From assembly GCF_021030645.1 (NCBI RefSeq), contig NZ_JACGCJ010000014.1, positions 1 through 64,000 on the forward strand: a DNA stretch of 64,000 bases, in the 5' to 3' direction. This document shows, piece after piece, positions 34,749 through 44,267 of this stretch; within the stretch, counting starts at the first letter, position 1; every line of letters starts with the position of its first letter. Source of the DNA: Agrilactobacillus fermenti (GTDB lineage Bacteria > Bacillota > Bacilli > Lactobacillales > Lactobacillaceae). The notes below the pieces were generated by a model. That model worked only from the letters and a program-made list of their open reading frames with translations. It was not told the origin of the DNA and ran no database searches. Made by a program: the position numbers and the translations under genes.

Positions 34749-35009
34749 TTACCCTCCTAACCTGTGTAACCAGCGTAAAATATCTTCAAAAACAGTCGTA
34801 TTTAATTCATAATAAATAAAGTTTTTTTCTTTATGCTCACTAATAAAACCAGCTTGTTTTAAAAGTTTTAGATGATAGGAAACCGTTGCATTACTCAAAT
34901 CAAAATCTGCCGCAATTTCGCCTGCTGTTCGTGTCCCTGCCTTGAGCTTCTCGAGGATATGCCGTCGGACCGGATCAGATAAAGCTTTCATAGATTCATT
35001 CATGCCCAT
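34749..35009 (-). CDS. SdpR-like ArsR-family autorepressor
   Basis: An 86-residue winged-helix protein: MKALSDPVRRHILEKLKAGT, AGEIAADFDLSNATVSYHLK and IYYELNTTVFEDILRWL. It is close in size and layout to SdpR (90 residues). AGGTGATCGGCGT precedes the first ATG. Two inverted repeats with the same half-site flank its promoter, strongly suggesting direct autorepression, with derepression when the SdpI-like partner recruits it to the membrane. Confidence 0.87.
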   Translation of the reverse strand: MGMNESMKALSDPVRRHILEKLKAGTRTAGEIAADFDLSNATVSYHLKLLKQAGFISEHKEKNFIYYELNTTVFEDILRWLHRLGG

Positions 35010-35032
35010 ACGCCGATCACCTGCTTCAATAG

Positions 35033-35054
35033 TATTTAGATACTTTTCTAAATA
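35033..35054. promoter_or_regulatory. sdpR operator O1
   Basis: Perfect arms TATTTAGA and TCTAAATA, 6-base spacer; 24 bp before the sdpR start and just downstream of a -10-like TATACT (minus strand, 35056-35061). Confidence 0.7.
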
Positions 35055-35086
35055 GAGTATAAACCCAAAAAGTTTAAAATAAAATA

Positions 35087-35112
35087 ACTATTTAGATTTT
35101 TATCTAAATAGT
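35087..35112. promoter_or_regulatory. sdpR operator O2
   Basis: Perfect 11-base arms ACTATTTAGAT and ATCTAAATAGT with a 4-base spacer, sharing the ATTTAGA half-site with O1. It lies just upstream of the -35 region, so the two operators bracket the promoter. Confidence 0.72.
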
Positions 35113-35137
35113 CTAAAGCAAGCACACTAATATTAGA

Positions 35138-35172
35138 TCTGTTGATGAAGTACATTTTTACTTCAGTCAACG
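35138..35172. repeat. Hairpin between the sdpRI promoter and repeat copy C
   Basis: GTTGATGAAGTA and TACTTCAGTCAAC are imperfect arms around a short T-rich loop. It resembles a terminator stem without a clear T-run. Confidence 0.4.
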
Positions 35173-35184
35173 AATGTTTATTGG

Positions 35185-35239
35185 CTAAACGTGTTCCAAA
35201 AGGCAATGGCCCTCACTTAACGCCGTTTGTCCCACTCTC
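35185..35239. repeat. 118-bp intergenic repeat, copy C (internally deleted)
   Basis: It starts TAAACGTGTTCCAAAAGGCA as in copy A, keeps CCCTCACTTAACG, then jumps to the right end (TCCCACTCTC). About 60 bp of the middle is missing. It adjoins the terminator of the GH1 gene. Confidence 0.65.
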
Positions 35240-35245
35240 TTAGAC

Positions 35246-35302
35246 AAAAAAATCTGTTGTTCTCAAAGCCATTTACCGACTATTAAGAACAACAGATTTT
35301 TT
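35246..35302. terminator. Terminator after the GH1 gene
   Basis: AAAAAAATCTGTTGTTCT and AGAACAACAGATTTTTT are perfect arms; on the minus strand the T-run follows the stem, 11 bp after the gene. Confidence 0.85.
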
Positions 35303-35312
35303 AATTGATTGA

Positions 35313-36788
<1,476 letters not shown>

Positions 36789-36881
36789 TCAGCCGCCCTT
36801 TCATGAATAATATGCTGGTAAATCTAACATATTTATCATACGCCAACAGAATCATGCTTATCCTGGGGCAAAACAGCAAAC

Positions 36882-38123
36882 TTATTTTAAATTTAATTTA
36901 GTGGCTGTCTGCCGTTGATAAACCGCCCGATCCAGAGCATTTTCATCTGCCGCAATGGCGATCGCTGTGGTCGTATCACCCACCACATTCAATACGGTAC
37001 GGAACATACCGGAAAACCAATCGATTCCCGCTAAAATCGCAATCGTTTGCAGTGGTAGGCCTAGTGTAGGAACAACGATTGTCAGCGCCACCAAGCCACC
37101 GCCAGGAACTACTACCGTGCCTAAACAAGAAATCAAAGCCAGCACTACGACTTGAACCATCGCTCCCGGTGTCAAATCAAGGCCCATCATCTGTGTTAAG
37201 GTAACACACGCTAGCGACAGATACATTGCCAAACCGTTACTATTCAAAGCCATCCCTAATGGTAAAACTAACTGGCTGATAGCTTTTCCAACACCTAAAC
37301 GGCTTTCCGCATCAGCTAATTCCACTGGTAACGAAATTGCGGAAGAGGTCGTCGTAAATGCCACCAACATAATGCGCGAAAAGCCATTGACCAATCCACC
37401 CAGCGGCACTTTAGCATACCAGCTGATGCCCACAAATAAAACGATCAGAAAACTAGCACTGCCAATCCCAAAGGCGACTAAAAATTTAACCAACGGTAAA
37501 ATCACCTTCAACCCATTAGTGGCAGTTACCCAAGCCATCAAAGCCATGATACCAAGCGGCGCCAATTTCATGACCAGCATCACTAATCGAATCGTTAGAC
37601 CATTGATTGCTTTAACAAGTTCTAGGACTTGATCAAATTTACCTGCTGTATTTGCGCGGTTAAGCACGATGCCAAATAAAATAGCAAAGATGATCACTTG
37701 AATCACATTGCCGCTTGCCAAAGCTTCAAAAATATTGGTGGGGAAAAAACTTAGCACAATGGTACTGATATCCTTCGGTGCCTTCCCTAGGGATCCATTT
37801 GCATGTAACGTGGCTAATTTCAATCCTGCTCCTGGTCGCATCATATACCCAATAATTAAGCCTAAAACAGCAGCAATAACGGTCGTAACTAAAAACCAAA
37901 TCGCTGTTTTTGTACCTAATTTTTTTAATTGGTTCGCTTTGATTTGACCCAAAGACTCAATAACCATACCAAAAATCAGTAAAACCACGGCCATTTGAAT
38001 TAACCTTAAAAAGATATTGCCGAAAAGCTGTATTCCCGCAATTTTGGGTCCAAAAACTAGTCCCAAAATGATACCAATTACCATACCAATACTGATCTGC
38101 ATGGTTAAATTAATGCGTTTCAC
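36882..38123 (-). CDS. Dicarboxylate/amino acid:cation symporter (DAACS)
   Basis: 413 residues with eight helices and re-entrant loops of the glutamate-transporter (GltP/GltT) fold. TTTSSAISLPVELADAE is the first re-entrant hairpin with its Ser-rich tip; NSNGLAMYL and SCLGTVVVPGGGLVALTI follow. Last gene of the thiS-thiF-thiG-M20 unit: its GTG start overlaps the M20 stop (GTGA), so the two are translationally coupled. It probably imports the M20 substrate or a related acid; the substrate is not known. Confidence 0.88.
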   Translation of the reverse strand: MKRINLTMQISIGMVIGIILGLVFGPKIAGIQLFGNIFLRLIQMAVVLLIFGMVIESLGQIKANQLKKLGTKTAIWFLVTTVIAAVLGLIIGYMMRPGAGLKLATLHANGSLGKAPKDISTIVLSFFPTNIFEALASGNVIQVIIFAILFGIVLNRANTAGKFDQVLELVKAINGLTIRLVMLVMKLAPLGIMALMAWVTATNGLKVILPLVKFLVAFGIGSASFLIVLFVGISWYAKVPLGGLVNGFSRIMLVAFTTTSSAISLPVELADAESRLGVGKAISQLVLPLGMALNSNGLAMYLSLACVTLTQMMGLDLTPGAMVQVVVLALISCLGTVVVPGGGLVALTIVVPTLGLPLQTIAILAGIDWFSGMFRTVLNVVGDTTTAIAIAADENALDRAVYQRQTATKLNLK

Positions 38124-39325
38124 TTGTTTGTCGTCACTCCTCCATACGCTTGTTCATAAAGACTTGCCGTTAACAATGCTAATCCACGTTCTAAATCTGC
38201 CGTTGGTGTGTACTCCGCTGGGGCATGACTGATACCCCCAACACTAGGTACAAAAATCATGGTTGTTCGGGCAACTTGAGCCATGATCTGACTATCGTGG
38301 CCGGCACCGGAAGCCAGTTTGCACCAACTAAAACCTAATTTATCGGCTAACTTTTGATGCTCTGTCAGCAGCATCGAATCTAATTCGGTCACTGCTGTTT
38401 CCGTCCACTGGCTGATCTCAATTGAAATCCTAGGATTTGTTTCAACCTGTGCCAAATTTTCAACCAAACGGCCATAACTTGTTAGTTCTATCGCATCTGA
38501 ACTTCGGCAATCCACCGTAAATTGTACCCTGCCCGGAATCACATTAGCAGTATTGGGTAAAACCGCAAATGCGCCCACGGTTAGCGTCAATTGTTCCGAA
38601 AAACGGCGGCGTTGTTCTTGTAAATAATGAATTAACATAACCGCTGTTTGCAACGCATCCGCCCGATCAACCATTGGCGTTGTACCGGCATGATTGGCCT
38701 GCCCCTTAACCACCACGGTATACCGTTTTTGTCCGACGATGCTTTCAACTAAACCAATGTCGATCTTTTGGTCAAATAACCGTGGCCCTTGCTCAATATG
38801 TAGTTCCGTAAAGGTTTCAGGAAGTTGGGGTAGTTCGAATACAACCCCATCCTTGACTAGCTGGGCAACCGCTTGAGCTCGTGCTACTGCAAAACTTAGC
38901 CCCTGATCATCATTGATGGTCTCAGTGACGGGTAGGCGCGCATAATGCTTAGAGCCGGTAAAAGTGGCGGGGAATCGACTGCCTTCTTCTTCACTAAAGG
39001 CAATTAATCGAAGCGTTTTTTTCGGTTGACCAAAACGCTTGGCTAAATTCGCAATTGCTTCAAGACCGCCAATCACACCGTACAAGCCATCATAATCCCC
39101 GCCTTGGCGTACCGTATCCATATGTGACCCGGTGGCAATGATCTGACCGGGAAATTCACGGCCGACTAAATCCAAATAAACAGTACCGTAACGGTCAACA
39201 GTCACCCTTAACCCCAACTGCTGCCCCCAAGCAATCAATTGCTGCTGTGCTTGGATCCAGGTTGATGAATAGACCAACCTATTTTGGCCCGATTGTTCAC
39301 CAGATAAGGCGTTGATTTCAGCCAT
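38120..39325 (-). CDS. M20 amidohydrolase (N-carbamoyl-L-amino acid hydrolase / allantoate amidohydrolase type)
   Basis: 401 residues of the M20 zinc hydantoinase/carbamoylase group. ATGSHMDTVRQGGDYDGLYG provides the His and two Asp, FSEEEGSRF the catalytic Glu pair, LHIEQGP and AGHDSQIMAQV further ligands. It hydrolyses an N-carbamoyl or N-acyl bond; the same superfamily includes the thiamine-salvage formylaminopyrimidine deformylase YlmB. It lies 50 bp after thiG with no terminator between, hence apparently in the TPP-controlled transcript. The frame is open 45 bp upstream of the ATG (TELTRR before Met), and the N terminus is slightly short, so an upstream CTG start is possible. Confidence 0.85.
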   Translation of the reverse strand: MAEINALSGEQSGQNRLVYSSTWIQAQQQLIAWGQQLGLRVTVDRYGTVYLDLVGREFPGQIIATGSHMDTVRQGGDYDGLYGVIGGLEAIANLAKRFGQPKKTLRLIAFSEEEGSRFPATFTGSKHYARLPVTETINDDQGLSFAVARAQAVAQLVKDGVVFELPQLPETFTELHIEQGPRLFDQKIDIGLVESIVGQKRYTVVVKGQANHAGTTPMVDRADALQTAVMLIHYLQEQRRRFSEQLTLTVGAFAVLPNTANVIPGRVQFTVDCRSSDAIELTSYGRLVENLAQVETNPRISIEISQWTETAVTELDSMLLTEHQKLADKLGFSWCKLASGAGHDSQIMAQVARTTMIFVPSVGGISHAPAEYTPTADLERGLALLTASLYEQAYGGVTTNK

Positions 39326-39375
39326 TCTTCGCGTCAGTTCTGTTGACCTAATTGTCGTAAAAAATCACCGTCCCG

Positions 39376-40152
39376 TTATTTAGCCGTACTAACACCTGTT
39401 AATGGTGAAGAAGCCACAGCACCATGATCGATCACGCGACCAGGCTTAGCTAAATAGGCTTTGCGTCCAGCTTCAATAGCTAGTTTGAATGCTTCAGCCA
39501 TAAGCGGAATATTGCCCGCTGTAGCCATTGATGTATTTGCCATCACGGCAGCTGCCCCCATCTCCATCGCTTCAGCAGCTTGACTCGGCTTGCCAATTCC
39601 AGCATCTACAATAACCGGCACGTCAATCTCATCAATCAAAATCTGAATAAGATCTTTAGTTGCTAAACCTTTATTCGTTCCGATTGGCGCCCCCAGCGGC
39701 ATCACCGTTGCGGCGCCTGCAGCAACTAATTGGCGCGCGACGTTCAAATCAGGCAGCATGTATGGCATCACAATAAAACCTTCATTCGCCAAAGTTTCAG
39801 TTGCCTTAAGTGTTTCATAGTTGTCTGGCATCAGATACTTTTTATCCGGAATAACTTCTAACTTAATGAACGCACTGCCGCTTAGCTCTCGAGCAATCCG
39901 AGCAGTCCGAATCGCTTCCTCAGCATTAGTCGAACCAGATGTATTCGGTAAAATGACCACGTCTTTAGGAATATAGTTTAAAATATTTTCTTCAGCGCTG
40001 GTATGACGTCGTAAAGCCATTGTAATAATTTGAGCTTTCGCGTGATTCACAGCCGAGTCAATCAAATCATATGAGTATTTACCTGAGCCTAAAATAAATC
40101 GTGATGAAAAACTATGTGTGCCGATGATCAATGGATCTATTGTTGTGACCAT
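39376..40152 (-). CDS. thiG: Thiazole synthase
   Basis: A 258-residue TIM-barrel enzyme making the thiazole phosphate of thiamine from 1-deoxyxylulose 5-phosphate, dehydroglycine and ThiS thiocarboxylate. [34 protein letters not shown] (Lys forming the imine), [14 protein letters not shown] and [20 protein letters not shown] are diagnostic. GAGGAGGCATTGAC precedes the ATG. No thiO or thiH gene, needed for dehydroglycine, is in the window. Confidence 0.96.
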   Translation of the reverse strand: MVTTIDPLIIGTHSFSSRFILGSGKYSYDLIDSAVNHAKAQIITMALRRHTSAEENILNYIPKDVVILPNTSGSTNAEEAIRTARIARELSGSAFIKLEVIPDKKYLMPDNYETLKATETLANEGFIVMPYMLPDLNVARQLVAAGAATVMPLGAPIGTNKGLATKDLIQILIDEIDVPVIVDAGIGKPSQAAEAMEMGAAAVMANTSMATAGNIPLMAEAFKLAIEAGRKAYLAKPGRVIDHGAVASSPLTGVSTAK

Positions 40153-40164
40153 GTCAATGCCTCC

Positions 40165-40812
40165 TCAAATATCTGTCTTGCCTAAAATAAGCCGTACGAT
40201 CATATTGGCTTCGTGCCCGGCGGCGATCATGACCCGTGGTGCCATCAAGCCTTCTGTCCCGACACTCGTGCCATCACCCGCAATATATAAATTGGGTCTT
40301 GGATGTTTTGTGACCACCGTGTTTGAACTATGTACGCCAGCCATTCCCGTGCCCATAACAATTGATTTATCAGGATAAAATTCAGTTGCTGCATCCAGCA
40401 ACATTGCTTTAGCAGCAGGATCATCAAACGCCTCACAAATAATATCTGCCTCTGCGAATAAAGCCGCAACGTTATCATGTTCGATTTTAGTTTGAACTGT
40501 TTTGATCTCAATAAAGGGATTAAATTCCTGTAAATTTTGTTTGAGCGCGACAACCTTGGGCACCCCAATTTGACTCAATTTGAACTGTTGCCGATTTAAG
40601 TTGCTCAATTCAACCACATCAAAATCAATTAACGTTAAATGTCCAACCCCGATCCGTGTCAGTGCAATCGCAATATTTGATCCCAGACCACCCGCACCAG
40701 CAATGGTCACATGGGCTGCTGCTAATTGATCGGTAGAATCCTGAACATTGCGTGCTTTCATTTCCCGATAAACAGTTTCAAAAGGCAGCCCTTGAATTTC
40801 TGGGTTTTGCAT
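40165..40812 (-). CDS. thiF: ThiS adenylyltransferase ThiF
   Basis: A 215-residue E1-like enzyme that adenylates the ThiS C terminus. VTIAGAGGLGSNIAIALTRI is the nucleotide loop; TLIDFDVVELSNLNRQQF includes the Asp and Arg of the active site. The zinc Cys pairs of longer MoeB/ThiF forms are absent, as in the short Gram-positive type. AAAGGAG precedes the ATG; 21 bp after thiS, 12 bp before thiG. Confidence 0.93.
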   Translation of the reverse strand: MQNPEIQGLPFETVYREMKARNVQDSTDQLAAAHVTIAGAGGLGSNIAIALTRIGVGHLTLIDFDVVELSNLNRQQFKLSQIGVPKVVALKQNLQEFNPFIEIKTVQTKIEHDNVAALFAEADIICEAFDDPAAKAMLLDAATEFYPDKSIVMGTGMAGVHSSNTVVTKHPRPNLYIAGDGTSVGTEGLMAPRVMIAAGHEANMIVRLILGKTDI

Positions 40813-40833
40813 TATTTTTTATCTCCTTTAGCT

Positions 40834-41031
40834 TTAGCCACCACCAACAAATGAAATCAGTTCAAGGTGGTCATTTTCAACAATTTTGACCGCTTCAAAA
40901 TCAGCGCGATGTACGATTTCGCCATTTTTTTCAACCACAATATTTTCAATTGGCGCTTTTCTTTGACGCAAAAAGTCAGCAATCGTTAAGCCAACAGCAC
41001 CAGCTTCACTTTGACCATTCACAATAATCAT
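40834..41031 (-). CDS. thiS: Sulfur carrier protein ThiS
   Basis: A 65-residue ubiquitin-like protein beginning MIIVNGQ and ending in the Gly-Gly tail (ISFVGGG, one Gly longer than the usual GG). The C terminus becomes a thiocarboxylate that donates sulfur to ThiG. The frame extends to 41130 through the terminator, but GAAAGGAGG at the right spacing fixes the ATG at 41031. First gene of the operon. Confidence 0.93.
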   Translation of the reverse strand: MIIVNGQSEAGAVGLTIADFLRQRKAPIENIVVEKNGEIVHRADFEAVKIVENDHLELISFVGGG

Positions 41032-41103
41032 AAAAAGAACCTCCTTTCTCGTTGATCCGAAAAAAGAGGTTCGTTCGTGTATGCTAGTTAACGCACTCTT
41101 GCA

Positions 41104-41141
41104 AAAAAGAAAAACCCTTCTCTTTTGCAAAAGAAGGGTTT
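41104..41141 (-). terminator. TPP-riboswitch terminator before thiS
   Basis: On the minus strand AAACCCTTCTTTTGC pairs with AGAAGGGTTT, followed by TTCTTTTTT. It lies between the aptamer and thiS and is the transcription-attenuation platform. Confidence 0.85.
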
Positions 41142-41171
41142 AAAAAGTCAACTAATTAAAAGTACACTTTT

Positions 41172-41256
41172 AAGTTCGCTCTTCCTTCGGCAGTATGAAC
41201 TACATCAGGTTCGATGGGTTTGATCTCAGCCTTTATTAGGCACCCCAGACGACATA
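41172..41256 (-). ncRNA. TPP riboswitch (THI element)
   Basis: The minus strand has TCTGGGGTGCC, AGGCTGAGATC, AACCCATCGAACCTGATG, TAGTTCATACTGCC and GAAGGAAGAG, the conserved TPP aptamer blocks in order. It controls thiS and the genes behind it. Confidence 0.96.
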
Positions 41257-41296
41257 TTGAATTAAATTGAGCCGTGTTCTTGCAAGCTCTTTAATA

Positions 41297-41325
41297 TTTA
41301 TAACTGCTACACGCGTAAAAGTCAA
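41297..41325 (-). promoter_or_regulatory. Sigma-A promoter of the thi operon
   Basis: -35 TTGACT and -10 TATAAA are 17 bases apart on the minus strand, placing the transcript start just before the TPP aptamer. Confidence 0.72.
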
Positions 41326-41406
41326 CCACGAAAATTATTTGTATACTTTTAATTAAAGTTCGTTTACAATAACGTCACATTAAATCAATCAGTGGAGGCG
41401 TTTCAC

Positions 41407-42036
41407 ATGAAACTTACCAAGCACCCGTTATATCTGGTTACCGATCAGACAAATCTAACCTATACCCAATTTTTGGCGGTCATCACCCAGGCTTGTCAAA
41501 ATGGGGCCTCGCTAGTTCAGCTTAGAGAAAAAGATCAATCTAGTCGTGAACTGTACCGAATTGCGCTAGAGGTGAAACAAATCACCGACCAGTATGAAAT
41601 TCCTTTGATTATCGATGACCGCTTAGATATTGCTCAAGCCGTTGGTGCGGCGGGAGTTCATTTAGGCCAAAGTGATCTGCCGGTTGACGTTGCCCGGCAA
41701 TTGTTAGGCCCCGATAAAATCATTGGTGCGACGACTAAAACACTAGCACAAGCCCAAACAGCAGAAAAACTAGGCGCTGATTATTTAGGTGTTGGTGCGA
41801 TTTTTCCGACGAAAACGCATGTTAAAACTGTCCCGACATCGGTGGCAACTTTAACGACAATCCGCCAAAATGTTCAAATTCCTGTCTATGCCATTGGCGG
41901 CCTCAAAGCTGACAATCTACAGGCATTGGCGCCAGCCCATGTTGCTGGTGTTGCCGTTGTATCAGCCATCATGCAAGCCTCAGACGCTGCCAAAGCAACG
42001 CGAGATTTAAAAGCAGCAATTGCAAACGTTATTTGA
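41407..42036 (+). CDS. thiE: Thiamine-phosphate synthase
   Basis: A 209-residue TIM-barrel enzyme joining hydroxymethylpyrimidine pyrophosphate and thiazole phosphate. YLVTDQTN, LVQLREKDQSSRELY, DDRLDIAQAVGAAGVHLGQSDLP and YLGVGAIFPTKTHVK are diagnostic. GGAGGCGTTTCAC precedes the ATG at 41407. It is transcribed away from the thiS operon, and its 130-bp leader shows no TPP aptamer of its own. Confidence 0.95.
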   Translation: MKLTKHPLYLVTDQTNLTYTQFLAVITQACQNGASLVQLREKDQSSRELYRIALEVKQITDQYEIPLIIDDRLDIAQAVGAAGVHLGQSDLPVDVARQLLGPDKIIGATTKTLAQAQTAEKLGADYLGVGAIFPTKTHVKTVPTSVATLTTIRQNVQIPVYAIGGLKADNLQALAPAHVAGVAVVSAIMQASDAAKATRDLKAAIANVI

Positions 42037-42190
42037 TGAACTAGCATGATCAAAATGTTGAATTATATTTAAATTAATTAATTAAGTGCCAATAAATTGT
42101 TTAAAAAAGATATTAGTAAAATTACTTATTTATTTTTTCTCATATTTCTGTATAATTTTATGTGATCTATTTCATTTAAGGAGAGGAAGT

Positions 42191-43168
42191 ATGATGAAAA
42201 ATCACTTTAATTTGGGGAAATTTAAAGCGCCAAAATATTGGGTCAGTTTTATTGGTATCATAATACTACTGCTTTTATTAAAAGGTTTCGTTGGAATTAT
42301 TACATTGATTGCGGGCATAATTGGTTTAATTAGATATCTAATCAAACGACATCACGCTAAGTCTGCAAATGATCAAATTACACATCGGCCAATATATCAA
42401 CAATGGTGGTTATACTGCTTAATTCTAACGCCATTTTTATTAGCAGCTACCCAACCTGCAACACCTAAAAAAGCGGCGGTTTATTCGAGCCACCAGAGCG
42501 TCCGCACCAGCCACAATAAATCAACTCGCGAAAAATCCCAACTTGCGAAAGCCAGACAAGACGTCAGCTTTTTGTTTGAAAAAGAATACTCTGAACTATT
42601 GGGTGGTACAACGCAAGATGAAATTAGCCGTGTCAAAACTGAAGTTGAACATCTACCTGCTAGCAAATCAAAGCAGGAATTATTAGCTCATGTCGTTAAG
42701 GCAGAAAAATTATGGCCGAAGTTTCACGAAAAAGAACAAGCCAACCTTAAAGCTTCTAAAGAATCAAAAGCTGCAGTTGCAGCAGCACAAAGTAGTCGTA
42801 AATTAGCAGAATCTCAAAGTAAACAGGAAGCAGAGACTAAGGCAGCGGAAGCTGAAAGTCAAAAGGCAGCCGCAGAATCCCAGTCTAAAGCACAAGCTGT
42901 CGCTGCTTCACAACAGGCTGCAGCTCAGGCACAACAAGAAGCACAACAACGTCAGGCACAACAAACACAGCAACAGCCAACACAAGCCACCAGCTCACCT
43001 CAGGGTGATATGAATACTAGTCAAGCCGGTCAAATTGTTGGTAATGCTAGAAGCCATATTTACCATGTTCCAGGTCAAGCTGGCTATAATATGAATTCTG
43101 CCAATGCTGTCTATTTTAATAGCGAACAAGAAGCACAAGCTGCTGGCTATCGAAAATCGTTAAGATAG
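42191..43168 (+). CDS. Surface/membrane protein with coiled coil and C-terminal sunset domain
   Basis: 325 residues. Two or three hydrophobic segments lie near the N terminus (WVSFIGIIILLLLLKGFVG; WWLYCLILTPFLLAAT), then a helical region, a low-complexity Ala/Gln/Glu/Ser coiled coil (about 190-270), and a C-terminal module VGNARSHIYHVPGQAGYNMN with AVYFNSEQEAQAAGYR. This module matches the sunset/Ada-like metal-binding domain found at the end of nucleases and surface proteins. The frame is open from 42086, but GGAGAGGAAGT fixes ATG 42191. The WW helix start recalls the proteins at 8066 and 10231. Function unknown. Confidence 0.72.
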   Translation: MMKNHFNLGKFKAPKYWVSFIGIIILLLLLKGFVGIITLIAGIIGLIRYLIKRHHAKSANDQITHRPIYQQWWLYCLILTPFLLAATQPATPKKAAVYSSHQSVRTSHNKSTREKSQLAKARQDVSFLFEKEYSELLGGTTQDEISRVKTEVEHLPASKSKQELLAHVVKAEKLWPKFHEKEQANLKASKESKAAVAAAQSSRKLAESQSKQEAETKAAEAESQKAAAESQSKAQAVAASQQAAAQAQQEAQQRQAQQTQQQPTQATSSPQGDMNTSQAGQIVGNARSHIYHVPGQAGYNMNSANAVYFNSEQEAQAAGYRKSLR

Positions 43169-43185
43169 TAAGATTAATATATATT

Positions 43186-43231
43186 AAAAAATCTCTAGAT
43201 CACTGGTATTACCAGCAGTCTGGAGATTTTG
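43186..43231 (+). terminator. Terminator after the sunset-domain gene
   Basis: AAAAAATCTCTAGA and TCTGGAGATTTT form a stem with an inner CTGGTA/TACCAG pair; TTTTGTTTTTAA follows. Confidence 0.75.
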
Positions 43232-43258
43232 TTTTTAATAAAAGTTAAAGGTAATTCA

Positions 43259-43444
43259 CTATTTCTGTTCAAGTCGCTTCAATTTTGCTAAGGCAGTCTC
43301 GTCCAAAAAGAAATCAACCTTCCCGGTTTCAAGGTCAACTTCCGCTTTCACTTCAACGCCACGCGGAAAAACGTTTGTCGAATTAGCCTCGATTTTAAGT
43401 GGAAAGCCCGTACCATAAGTCATAGTACCGTACACCTTTTTCAT
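43259..43444 (-). CDS. Small conserved-looking protein
   Basis: A 61-residue acidic/basic mixed protein (MKKVYGTMTYGTGFPLKIEA, FPRGVEVKAEVDLETGKVDF) predicted as beta-strands with a C-terminal helix ALAKLKRLEQK. AAAGGGCGC precedes the ATG. Its balanced codon use and start site suggest a real gene, but I do not recognise a family. Confidence 0.55.
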   Translation of the reverse strand: MKKVYGTMTYGTGFPLKIEANSTNVFPRGVEVKAEVDLETGKVDFFLDETALAKLKRLEQK

Positions 43445-43529
43445 AGTTATGCGCCCTTTCTTTTCAAAACCTATGATTCCTAGATTTTAAATGAGCTGTT
43501 CAACGATGTACAGTAAAAATTATGTAAAT

Positions 43530-43850
43530 TTAAAGCCTATGATCTAAGATGGCATTCACTCCAGCGATAAGTCCATAGCTGATACCAACAGTGGGCGCTA
43601 AATTTAAAAATGAGAGCATTGCAACGCCGCCAAATAGACTAGCTTCTGTTACCACACGGCCTAATGATTTAAAACGTAACACCGACTGAGGCGCCATGAA
43701 GCGTGCCCAAAATAAAACTAACCCTACTGGTAAGACAATACCAATCAAGAATTTGAGCGGTAGTTGAGAAAATTTAAGTCCAGACAAAACTAATAAAATA
43801 AGCGTTGCAATTTCTACAAGAAAGCGGATAGCATTATTGATTGGCTTCAT
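43530..43850 (-). CDS. YrdB-like DUF2568 membrane protein
   Basis: A 106-residue protein with four hydrophobic segments; MKPINNAIRFLVEIATLILL and LFWARFMAPQSVLRF match the DUF2568/YrdB family of small membrane proteins. It lies 18 bp downstream of the truncated oxidoreductase on the same strand. Function unknown. Confidence 0.75.
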   Translation of the reverse strand: MKPINNAIRFLVEIATLILLVLSGLKFSQLPLKFLIGIVLPVGLVLFWARFMAPQSVLRFKSLGRVVTEASLFGGVAMLSFLNLAPTVGISYGLIAGVNAILDHRL

Positions 43851-43868
43851 GAAAATAGGTCTCCCTTT

Positions 43869-44265
43869 TTAGCTTGCCATAATATTTAAACGCTTGGATA
43901 AATCACTAAGATATGCCTGTCGCTTAGACAAACTTTGTTTACCAATACTACCAAAGTTTAACCAACTTGTATTTTTAATACCCATCTGTTTGACTGAAGC
44001 CTTAAGAAAAACAGATTTAACCGCGTTCCCGCAAAATAATTTTAAATACCAAGTAGGTGAGGTGGAAGTGGTTATGATCGTTAGCTGCTGAATCTTAGTC
44101 AATAGCCCTTTCACACCAGTTTTTGTAGCTCGATAGGCAAAGTTCATTTTCATAACCTTGTCAAAGAAGCCTTTCAGCATGCCTGGCAGGTCGTTCCACC
44201 AAATTGGTGTGATAATGATGACCTTGTTGGCTTGCTGTAACAGTTCCTGGTAATGCTCGACTATA
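43869..44265 (-). pseudogene. 5'-truncated flavodoxin-fold NAD(P)H oxidoreductase
   Basis: The minus strand encodes VEHYQELLQQANKVIIITPI, WWNDLPGMLKGFFDKV and a further 90 residues of the C-terminal half of an NAD(P)H:quinone oxidoreductase-like (flavodoxin-fold) protein. The N-terminal FMN-binding third is missing. The homology stops at about 44265, where it abuts another truncated gene head to head. An internal ATG at 44180 opens a 103-residue frame but has no ribosome site. Confidence 0.78.
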
Positions 44266-44267
44266 TG

